Source of the DNA: Membranipora membranacea
Taxonomy: Eukaryota; Bryozoa; Gymnolaemata; Cheilostomatida; Membraniporidae
Reading direction: 5' to 3'
NCBI GenBank assembly: GCA_914767715.1
Contig: OU612068.1
Coordinates: forward strand, 10,912,001-10,976,000
DNA length: 64,000 nucleotides
Shown here piece by piece: positions 1-10,700 of the stretch (position 1 is its first letter; each line of letters opens with the position of its first letter). The notes under the pieces are model-generated. The model was not told the DNA's origin, made no database searches, and was given only the letters and a program-made list of their open reading frames with translations. A program made the translations under genes and the position numbers.

Positions 1-335
1 TGAGGAAGAGCAACTCCTGCTTGTCTTAAATCTGAGATCCGTTTGGCTCTGCGGCTTCTTGTTCTCTGTCAGCGTCCGTTTTAATGACGCTCACTTTTGC
101 TATAAAAAAACATGCCAAACGGCAGCATCAAAAAATTAAATCCCTCTTCGATTCTTATCAAACTCCAACCAGTTCAAGCCCTTATTGGCCTCATTCCAAA
201 CGCAGAATATTTGAATCCTCTGATTAACTGAGGGGTAATTACGCTGACTTGAAATTAACAAAAATATACCAAGGGAGGGCATCACGATTTTTTTTCGCTC
301 CGGTCAAAAAATAGATTTGCTTCTTATCTACTTCA

Positions 336-670
336 TGAGGAGGAGCAACTCCTGCTTGTCTCAAATCTGAAATCCGTTTGGCTCTGCGGCTTCTTGTTCT
401 CTGTCAGCGTCCGTTTTAATGACGCTCACTTTTGCTATAAAAAAACATGCCAAACGGCAGCATCAAAAAATTAAATCCCTCTTCGATTCTTATCAAACTC
501 CAACTAGTTCAAGCCCTTATTGGCCTCATTCCAAACGCAGAATATTGGATTCCTCTGATTAACTGAGGGGTAATTACGCTGACTTGAAATTTACAAAAAT
601 ATACCAAGGGAGGGTATCACGCTTTTTTTTCGCTCCAGTGAAAAACTAGATTTGCTTCTTACCTACTTCA
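336..670 (+). repeat. Representative satellite monomer with internal landmarks
   Basis: Used here as the reference unit. The segment from CTCTG at 399 through AATGACGCTCACTT (from 418) and the A-rich run aligns without gaps to the segment from CTCTG at 553 through AATTACGCTGACTT (from 572). The offset is 154 bp, leaving 181 bp for the rest of the unit. A hand count over the 34 bases from 418 and from 572 gives 24 identities, and similarity continues through CCAA and ATCA. This suggests the 335-bp unit arose as a dimer of two roughly nucleosome-sized halves that have since diverged. Short inverted repeats are also present: AGCGTC (406-411) with GACGCT (421-426), and GTCAGCGT (403-410) with ACGCTGAC (576-583). 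Confidence 0.7.
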
Positions 671-1239
671 TGAGGAGGAGCAACTCCTGCTTGTCTCAAA
701 TCTGAAATCCGTTTGGCTCTGCGGCTTCTTGTTCTCTGTCAGCGTCCGTTTTAATGACGCTCACTTTTGCTATAAAAAAACATGCCAAACGGCAGCATCA
801 AAAAATTAAATCCCTCTTCAATTCTTATCAAACTCCAACCAGTTCAAGCCCTTATTGGCCTCATTCAAAACGCAGAATATTGGAATCCTCTGATTAACTG
901 AGGGGTAATTACGCTGACTTGAAATTTACAAAAATATACCAAGGGAGGGTATATCACGCTTTTTTTTCGCTCCGGTCAAAAAATAGATTTGCTTCTAACC
1001 TACTTCATGAGGAGGAGCAACTCCTGCTTGTCTCAAATCTGAAATCCGTTTGGCTCTGCGGCTTCTTGTTCTCTGTCAGCGTCCGTCTTAATGACGCTCA
1101 CTTTCGCTATAAAAAAACATGCCAAACGGCAGCATCAAAAAATTAAATCCCTCTTCGATTCTTATCAAACTCCAACCAGTTCAAGCCCTTATTGGCCTCA
1201 TTCAAAACGCAGAATATTGGAATCCTCTGATTAACTGAG

Positions 1240-3640
1240 GGGTAATTAGGCTGACTCGCAATTTACAAAAATATACCAAGGGAGGGTATCACGCTTTTTT
1301 TTCGCTCCGGTCAAAAAATAGATTTGCTTCTAACCTACTTCATGAGGAGGAGCAACTCCTGCTTGTCTCAAATCTGAAATCAGTTTGGCTCTGCGGCTTC
1401 TTTTTCTCTGTCAGCGTCCGTTTTAATGACGCTCACTTTCGCTATAAAAAAACATGCCAAACGGCAGCATCAAAAAATTAAATCCCTCTTCGATTCTTAT
1501 CAAACTCCAACCAGTTCAAGCCCTTATTGGCCTCATTCAAAACGCAGAATATTGGAATCCTCTGATTAACTGAGGGGTAATTAGGCTGACTCGCAATTTA
1601 CAAAAATATACCAAGGGAGGGTATCACGCTTTTTTTTCGCTCCGGTCAAAAAATAGATTTGCTTCTAACCTACTTCATGAGGAGGAGCAACTCCTGCTTG
1701 TCTCAAATCTGAAATCCGTTTAGCTCTGCGGCTTCTTTTTCTCTGTCAGCGTCCGTTTTAATGACGCTCACTTTCGCTATAAAAAAACATGCCAAACGGC
1801 AGCATCAAAAAATTAAATCCCTCTTCGATTCTTATCAAACTCCAACCAGTTCAAGCCCTTATTGGCCTCATTCAAAACGCAGAATATTGGAATCCTCTGA
1901 TTAACTGAGGGGTAATTAGGCTGACTCGCAATTTACAAAAATATACCAAGGGAGGGTATCACGCTTTTTTTTCGCTCCGGTCAAAAAATAGATTTGCTTC
2001 TAACCTACTTCATGAGGAGGAGCAACTCCTGCTTGTCTCAAATCTGAAATCCGTTTGGCTCTGCGGCTTCTTTTTCTCTGTCAGCGTCCGTTTTAATGAC
2101 GCTCACTTTTGCTATAAAAAAACATGCCAAACGGCAGCATCAAAAAATTAAATCTCTCTTCGATTCTTATCAAACACCGACCAGTTCAAGCCCTTATTGG
2201 CCTCATTCAAAACTCAGAATATTGGAATCCTCTGATTAACTGAGGGGTAACTACGCTGACTTGAAATTTAAAAAAATATACCAAGGGAGGGTATCGCGCT
2301 TTTTTTTCGCTCCGGTCAAAAAATAGATTTGCTTTTAACCTACTTCATGAGGAGGAGCAACTCTTGCTTGTCTCAAATCTGAAATCCGTTTGGCTCTGCG
2401 GCTTCTTGTTCTCTGTCCGCGTCCGTTTTAATGACGCTCACATTTGCTATAAAAAAACATGCCAAACGGCAGCATCAAAAAATTAAATTCCTCTTCGATT
2501 CTTATCAAACTCCAACCAGTTCAAGCCCTTATTGGCCTCATTCAAAACGCAGAATATTGGATTCCTCTGATTAACTGAGGGGTAATTACGCTGACTTGAA
2601 ATTTACAAAAATATACCAAGGGAGGGTGTCATGCTTTTTTTTCGCTCCGGTCAAAAAATAGATTTGCTTCTTACCTACTTCATGAGGAGGAGCAACTCCT
2701 GCTTGTCCCAACCTGAAATCCGTTTGGCTCTGCAGCTTCTTGTTCTCTGTCAGCGTCCGTTTTAATGAAGCTCACTTTCGCTATAAAATAACATGCCAAA
2801 CGGCAGCATCAAAAAATTAAATCCCTCTTCGATTCTTATCAAACTCCAACCAGTTCAAGCCCTTATTGGCCTCATTCCAAACGCAGAATATTTGAATCCT
2901 CTGATTAACTGAGGGGTAATTACGCTGACTTGAAATTTACAAAAATATACCAAGGGAGGGCATCAGGCTTTTTTTTCGCTCCGGTCAAAAAATAGATTTG
3001 CTTCTTATCTACTTCATGAGGAGGAGCAACTCCTGCTTGTCTCAAATCTGAAATCCGTTTGGCTCTGCGGCTTCTTGTTCTCTGTCAGCGTCCATTTTAA
3101 TGACGCTCACTTTTGCTATAAAAAAACATGCCAAACGGCAGCATCAAAAAATTAAATCCCTCTTCGATTCTTATCAAACTCCAACCAGTTCAAGCCCTTA
3201 TTGGCCTCATTCAAAACGCAGAATATTGGAATCCTCTGATTAACTGAGGGGTAATTAGGCTGACTCGCAATTTACAAAAATATACCAAGGGAGGGTATCA
3301 CGCTTTTTTTTCGCTCCGGTCAAAAAATAGATTTGCTTCTAACCTACTTCATGAGGAGGAGCAACTCCTGCTTATCTCAAATCTGAAATCCGTTTGGCTC
3401 TGCGGCTTCTTTTTCTCTGTCAGCGTCCGTTTTAATGACGCTCACTTTCGCTATAAAAAACATGCCAAACGGCAGCATCAAAAAATTAAATCCCTCTTCG
3501 ATTCTTATCAAACTCCAACCAGTTCAAGCCCTTATTGGCCTCATTCAAAACGCAGAATATTGGAATCCTCTGATTAACTGAGGGGTAATTAGGCTGACTC
3601 GCAATTTACAAAAATATACCAAGGGAGGGTATCACGCTTT
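1240..3640 (+). repeat. Monomer subtype with GGCTGACTCGCAATTT junction
   Basis: Monomers near 1,250, 1,585, 1,920, 3,260 and 3,595 share TAGGCTGACTCGCAATTT, where the usual form is TACGCTGACTTGAAATTT. Most also share CTTCTTTTTCTC for CTTCTTGTTCTC. The clustering shows local homogenisation: one variant monomer spread to neighbours, and a small group was re-duplicated about 2 kb further on. No gene is present. Confidence 0.7.
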
Positions 3641-4229
3641 TTTTTCGCTCCGGTCAAAAAATAGATTTGCTTCTAACCTACTTCATGAGGAGGAGCAACT
3701 CCTGCTTGTCTCAAATCTGAAATCCGTTTGGCTCTGCGGCTTCTTTTTCTCTGTCAGCGTCCGTTTTAATGACGCTCACTTTTGCTATAAAAAAACATGC
3801 CAAAAGGCAGCATCAAAAAATTAAATCCCTCTTCGATTCTTATCAAACACCGACCAGTTCAAGCCCTTATTGGCCTCATTCAAAACTCAGAATATTGGAA
3901 TCCTCTGATTAACTGAGGGGTAATTACGCTGACTTGAAATTTAAAAAAATATACCAAGGGAGGGTATCGCGCTTTTTTTTCGCTCCGGTCAAAAAATAGA
4001 TTTGCTTCTAACCTACTTCATGAGGAGGAGCAACTCTTGCTTGTCTCAAATCTGAAATCCGTTTGGCTCTGCGGCTTCTTGTTCTCTGTCAGCGTCCGTT
4101 TTAATGACGCTCACATTTGCTATAAAAAAACATGCCAAACGGCAGCATCAAAAAATTAAATTCCTCTTCGATTCTTATCAAACTCCAACCAGTTCAAGCC
4201 CTTATTGGCCTCATTCAAAACGCAGAATA

Positions 4230-5570
4230 TTGGATTCCTCTGATTAACTGAGGGGTAATTACGCTGACTTGAAATTTACAAAAATATACCAAGGGAGGGT
4301 GTCATCCTTTTTTTTCGCTCCGGTCAAAAAATAGATTTGCTTCTTACCTACTTCATGAGGAGGAGCAACTCCTGCTTGCCCAACCTGAAATCCGTTTGGC
4401 TCTGCAGCTTCTTGTTCTCTGTCAGCGTCCGTTTTAATGAAGCTCACTTTCGCTATAAAATAACATGCCAAACGGCAGCATCAAAAAATTAGATCCCTCT
4501 TCGATTCTTATCAAACTCCAACCAGTTCAAGCCCTTATTGGCCTCATTCCAAACGCAGAATATTTGAATCCTCTGATTAACTGAGGGGTAATTACGCTGA
4601 CTTGAAATTTACAAAAATATACCAAGGGAGGGCATCACGCTTTTTTTTCGCTCCGGTCAAAAAATAGATTTGCTTCTTATCTACTTCATGAGGAGGAGCA
4701 ACTCCTGCTTGTCTCAAATCTGAAATCCGTTTGGCTCTGCGGCTTCTTGTTCTCTGTCAGCGTCCGTTTTAATGACGCTCACTTTTGCTATAAAAAAACA
4801 TGCCAAACGGCAGCATCAAAAAATTAAATCCCTCTTCGATTCTTATCAAACTCCAACCAGTTCAAGCCCTTATTGGCCTCATTCAAAACGCAGAATATTG
4901 GATTCCTCTGATTAACTGAGGGGTAATTACGCTGACTTGAAATTTACAAAAATATACCAAGGGAGGGTGTCATCCTTTTTTTTCGCTCCGGTCAAAAAAT
5001 AGATTTGCTTCTTACCTACTTCATGAGGAGGAGCAACTCCTGCTTGCCCAACCTGAAATCCGTTTGGCTCTGCAGCTTCTTGTTCTCTGTCAGCGTCCGT
5101 TTTAATGAAGCTCACTTTCGCTATAAAATAACATGCCAAACGGCAGCATCAAAAAATTAAATCCCTCTTCGATTCTTATCAAACTCCAACCAGTTCAAGC
5201 CCTTATTGGCCTCATTCCAAACGCAGAATATTTGAATCCTCTGATTAACTGAGGGGTAATTACGCTGACTTGAAATTTACAAAAATATACCAAGGGAGGG
5301 CATCACGCTTTTTTTTCGCTCCGGTCAAAAAATAGATTTGCTTCTTATCTACTTCATGAGGAGGAGCAACTCCTGCTTGTCTCAAATCTGAAATCCGTTT
5401 GGCTCTGCGGCTTCTTGTTCTCTGTCAGCGTCCGTTTTAATGACGCTCACTTTTGCTATAAAAAAACATGCCAAACGGCAGCATCAAAAAATTAAATCCC
5501 TCTTCGATTCTTATCAAACTCCAACCAGTTCAAGCCCTTATTGGCCTCATTCAAAACGCAGAATATTGGA
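4230..5570 (+). repeat. Two-monomer (668-bp) tandem duplication
   Basis: A pair of distinguishable monomers is repeated at a 668-bp offset. One is the subtype with GTGTCATCC, TGCCCAACCTG, CTGCAGCTTC and CTATAAAATAACATG; the other has GGGCATCACGC and CTTATCTACTTC. The two copies look nearly identical, and I noted TTAGATCCC at about 4,490 against TTAAATCCC at about 5,158. The same unusual subtype also occurs near 2,630 and 6,305, so this dimer belongs to a wider, irregularly spaced family. The 70-codon minus-strand ORF found in both copies is a chance frame of this subtype. Confidence 0.75.
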
Positions 5571-6599
5571 ATCCTCTGATTAACTGATGGGTAATTACGC
5601 TGACTTGAAAGTGACAAAAATATACCAAGGGAGGGTATCACGCTTTTTTTTCGCTCCGGTCAAAAAGTAGATTTGCTTCTAACCTACTTCATGAGGAGGA
5701 GCAACTCCTGCTTGTCTCAAATCTGAAACCCGTTTGGCTCTGCGGCTTCTTGTTCTCTGTCAGCGTCCGTTTTAATGACGCTCACTTTTGCTATAAAAAA
5801 ACATGCCAAACGGCAGCATCAAAAAATTAAATCCCTCTTCGATTCTTATCAAACTCCAACTAGTTCAAACCCTTATTGGCCTCATTCAAAACGCAGAATA
5901 TTGGAATCCTCTGATTAACTGAGGGGTAATTACGCTGACTTGAAATTTAAAAAAAATATACCAAGGGAGGGTATCGCGCTTTTTTTTCGCTCCGGTCAAA
6001 AAATAGATTTGCTTTTAACCTACTTCATGAGGAGGAGCAACTCTTGCTTGTCTCAAATCTGAAATCCGTTTGGCTCTGCGGCTTCTTGTTCTCTGTCAGC
6101 GTCCGTTTTAATGACGCTCACATTTGCTATAAAAAAACATGCCAAACGGCAGCATCAAAAAATTAAATTCCTCTTCGATTCTTATCAAACTCCAACCAGT
6201 TCAAGCCCTTATTGGCCTCATTCAAAACGCAGACTATTGGATTCCTCTGATTAACTGAGGGGTAATTACGCTGACTTGAAATTTACAAAAATATACCAAG
6301 GGAGGGTGTCATGCTTTTTTTTCGCTCCGGTCAAAAAATAGATTTGCTTCTTACCTACTTCATGAGGAGGAGCAACTCCTGCTTGTCCCAACCTGAAATC
6401 CGTTTGGCTCTGCAGCTTCTTGTTCTCTGTCAGCGTCCGTTTTAATGAAGCTCACTTTCGCTATAAAATAACATGCCAAATGGCAGCATCAAAATATTAA
6501 ATCCCTCTTCGATTCTTGTCAAACTCCAACCAGTTCAAGCCCTTATTGGCCTCATTCAAAACGCAGAATATTGGAATCCTCTGATTAACTGAGGGGTAA

Positions 6600-9500
6600 T
6601 TACGCTGACTTGAAATTGACAGATATATACCAAGGGAGGGTATCACGCTTTGTTTTCGCTCCGGTCAAAAAATAGATTTGCTTCTAACCTACTTCATGAG
6701 GAGGAGCAACTCCTGCTTGTCTCAAATCTGAAATCTGTTCGGCTCTGCGGCTTCTTGTTCTCTGTCAGCGTCCGTTTTAATGACCCTCACTTTTGCTATA
6801 AAAAAACATGCCAAACGGCAGCATCAAAAAATTAAACCCCTCTTCGATTCTTATCAAACTCCAACCAGTTCAAGCCCTTATTGGCCTCATTCAAAACGCA
6901 GAATATTGGAATCCTCTGATTAACTGAGGGGTAAATACGCTGACTTGGAATTTACAAAAATATACCAAGGGAGGGTATCACGCTTTTTTTTCGCTCCGGT
7001 CAAAATATAGATTTGCTTCTAACCTACTTCATGAGGAGGAGCAACTCCTGCTTGTCTCAAATCTGAAATTCGTTTGGCTCTGCGGCTTCTTGTTCTCCGT
7101 CAGCGTCTGTTTTAATGACGCTCACTTTTGCTATAAAAAAACATGCCAAACGGCAGCATCAATAAATTGAATCCCTCTTCGATTCTTATCAAACTCCAAC
7201 CAGTCAAAGCCCTTATTGGCCTCATTCAAAACGCAGAATATTGGAATCCTCTCATTAACTGAGGGGTAATTACGCTGACTTGAAATTTACAAAAATATAC
7301 CAAGGGAGGGTATCACGCTTTTTTTTCGCTCCAGTCAAAAAATAGATTTGCTTCTAACCTACTTCATGAGGAGGAGCAACTCCTGCTTGTCTCAAATCTG
7401 AAATCCGTTTGGCTCTGCGGCTTCTTTTTCTCTGTCAGCGTCCGTTTTAATGACGCTCACTTTTGCTATAAAAAAACATGCCAAACGGCAGCATCAAAAA
7501 ATTAAATCCCTCTTCGATTCTTATCAAACTCCAACTAGTTCAAGCCCTTATTGGCCTCATTCAAAACGCAGAATATTGGAATCCTCTGATTAACTGAGGG
7601 GTAATTACGCTGACTTGAAATTTACAAAAATATACCAAGGGAGGGTATCACGCTTTTTTTTCGCTCCGGTCAAAAAATAGATTTGCTTCTGACCTACTTC
7701 ATGAGGAGGAGCAACTCCTGCTTGTCTCAAATCTGAAATCAGTTTGGCTCTGCGGCTTTTTGTTCTCTGTCAGCGTCCGTTTTAATGACGCTCACTTTTG
7801 CTATAAAAAAACATGCCAAACGGCAGCATCAAAAAATTAAATCCCTCTTCGATTCTTATCAAACTCCAACTAGTTCAAGCCCTTATTGGCCTCATTCAAA
7901 ACGCAGAATATTGGAATCCTCTGATTAACTGAGGGGTAATTACGCTGACTTGAAATTTGCAAAAATATACCAAGGGAGGGTATCACGCTTTTTTTTCGCT
8001 CCGGTCAAAAAATAGATTTGCTTCTGACCTACTTCATGAGGAGGAGCAACTCCTGCTTGTCTCAAATCTGAAATCAGTTTGGCTCTGCGGCTTTTTGTTC
8101 TCTGTCAGCGTCCGTTTTAATGACGCTCACTTTTGCTATAAAAAAACATGCCAAACGGCAGCATCAAAAAATTAAATCCCTCTTCGATTCTTATCAAACT
8201 CCAACTAGTTCAAGCCCTTATTGGCCTCATTCAAAACGCAGAATATTGGAATCCTCTGATTAACTGAGGGGTAATTACGCTGACTTGAAATTTACAAAAA
8301 TATACCAAGGGAGGGTATCACGCTTTTTTTTCGCTCCGGTCAAAAAATAGATTTGCTTCTAACCTACTTCATGAGGAGGAGCAACTCCTGCTTGTCTCAA
8401 ATCTGAAATCCGTTCGGCTCTGCGGCTTCTTGTTCTCTGTCAGCGTCCGTTTTAATGACGCTCACTTTTGCTATAAAAAAACATGCCAAACGGCAGCATC
8501 AAAAAATTAAACCCCTCTTCGATTCTTATCAAACTCCAACCAGTTCAAGCCCTTATTGGCCTCATTCAAAACGCAGAATATTGGAATCCTCTGATTAACT
8601 GAGGGGTAAATACGCTGACTTGAAATTTACAAAAATATACCAAGGGAGGGTATCACGCTTTTTTTTCGCTCCGGTCAAAATATAGATTTGCTTCTAACCT
8701 ACTTCATGAGGAGGAGCAACTCCTGCTTGTCTCAAATCTGAAATCCGTTTGGCTCTGCGGCTTCTTGTTCTCCGTCAGCGTCTGTTTTAATGACGCTCAC
8801 TTTTGCTATAAAAAAACATGCCAAACGGCAGCATCAAAAAATTGAATCCCTCTTCGATTCTTATCAAACTCCAACTAGTCAAAGCCCTTATTGGCCTCAT
8901 TCAAAACGCAGAATATTGGAATCCTCTCATTAACTGAGGGGTAATTACGCTGACTTGAAATTTACAAAAATATACCAAGGGAGGGTATCACGCTTTTTTT
9001 TCGCTCCAGTCAAAAAATAGATTTGCTTCTAACCTACTTCATGAGGAGGAGCAACTCCTGCTTGTCTCAAATCTGAAATCCGTTTGGCTCTGCGGCTTCT
9101 TTTTCTCTGTCAGCGTCCGTTTTAATGACGCTCACTTTTGCTATTAAAAAACATGCCAAACGGCAGCATCAAAAAATTAAATCCCTCTTCGATTCTTATC
9201 AACCTCCAACTAGTTCAAGCCCTTATTGGCCTCATTCAAAACGCAGAATATTGGAATCCTCTGATTAACTGAGGGGTAATTACGCTGACTTGAAATTTAC
9301 AAAAATATACCAAGGGAGGGTATCACGCTTTTTTTTCGCTCCGGTCAAAAAATAGATTTGCTTCTGACCTACTTCATGAGGAGGAGCAACTCCTGCTTGT
9401 CTCAAATCTGAAATCAGTTTGGCTCTGCGGCTTTTTGTTCTCTGTCAGCGTCCGTTTTAATGACGCTCACTTTTGCTATAAAAAAACATGCCAAACGGCA

Positions 9501-10700
9501 GCATCAAAAAATTAAATCCCTCTTCGATTCTTATCAAACTCCAACTAGTTCAAGCCCTTATTGGCCTCATTCAAAACGCAGAATATTGGAATCCTCTGAT
9601 TAACTGAGGGGTAATTACGCTGACTTGAAATTTACAAAAATATACCAAGGGAGGGTATCACGCTTTTTTTTCGCTCCGGTCAAAAAATAGATTTGCTTCT
9701 AACCTACTTCATGAGGAGGAGCAACTCCTGCTTGTCTCAAATCTGAAATCCGTTCGGCTCTGCGGCTTCTTGTTCTCTGTCAGCGTCCGTTTTAATGACG
9801 CTCACTTTTGCTATAAAAAAACATGCCAAACGGCAGCATCAAAAAATTAAACCCCTCTTCGATTCTTATCAAACTCCAACCAGTTCAAGCCCTTATTGGC
9901 CTCATTCAAAACGCAGAATATTGGAATCCTCTGATTAACTGAGGGGTAAATACGCTGACTTGAAATTTACAAAAATATACCAAGGGAGGGTATCACGCTT
10001 TTTTTTCGCTCCGGTCAAAATATAGATTTGCTTCTAACCTACTTCATGAGGAGGAGCAACTCCTGCTTGTCTCAAATCTGAAATCCGTTTGGCTCTGCGG
10101 CTTCTTGTTCTCCGTCAGCGTCTGTTTTAATGACGCTCACTTTTGCTATAAAAAAAACATGCCAAACGGCAGCATCAAAAAATTGAATCCCTCTTCGATT
10201 CTTATCAAACTCCAACCAGTCAAAGCCCTTATTGGCCTCATTCAAAACGCAGAATATTGGAATCCTCTCATTAACTGAGGGGTAATTACGCTGACTTGAA
10301 ATTTACAAAAATATACCAAGGGAGGGTATCACGCTTTTTTTTCGCTCCGGTCAAAAAATAGATTTGCTTCTGACCTACTTCATGAGGAGGAGCAACTCCT
10401 GCTTGTCTCAAATCTGAAATCAGTTTGGCTCTGCGGCTTTTTGTTCTCTGTCAGCGTCCGTTTTAATGACGCTCACTTTTGCTATAAAAAAACATGCCAA
10501 ACGGCAGCATCAAAAAATTAAATCCCTCTTCGATTCTTATCAAACTCCAACTAGTTCAAGCCCTTATTGGCCTCATTCAAAACGCAGAATATTGGAATCC
10601 TCTGATTAACTGAGGGGTAATTACGCTGACTTGAAATTTACAAAAATATACCAAGGGAGGGTATCACGCTTTTTTTTCGCTCCGGTCAAAAAATAGATTT
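6600..10700 (+). repeat. Mixed 4- and 5-monomer higher-order repeats
   Basis: Diagnostic variants recur at multiples of the monomer. GTAAATACGC lies at 6,931, 8,606 and 9,946, spacings of 1,675 (five units) and 1,340 (four units). TTCTGACCTAC occurs near 7,688, 8,023, 9,363 and 10,368. CTCTCATTAACTG occurs near 7,250, 8,925 and 10,265. The pattern fits two successive tandem duplications with different unit numbers. Boundaries are approximate because the monomers are so alike. Confidence 0.65.

Noticed and set aside
336-670. CENP-B box in the monomer
   Set aside because: I looked for NTTCGNNNNANNCGGGN around each TTCG on the plus strand and found no match to the CGGG half. The reverse strand was checked less carefully.
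336-670. Ribosomal, 5S or tRNA gene repeat
   Set aside because: No recognisable rRNA or tRNA fold or conserved sequence. The isolated B-box-like nonamer is not enough.
919-1146. Recurrent 61-104 codon ORFs in the satellite (here and near 6,650, 7,957, 21,138, 26,848, 29,528, 34,892, 44,277-52,218, 57,690 and 61,374)
   Set aside because: They are the same one or two frames of the 335-bp unit, opened or closed by chance variants, mainly T-tract length. They lack promoter context, and most monomers break the frame, so coding is unlikely.
4259-5139. Identical minus-strand 70-codon ORFs at 4,259-4,471 and 4,927-5,139
   Set aside because: They exist because one variant monomer was duplicated at 668 bp. 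The identity reflects the duplication, not selection on a protein.
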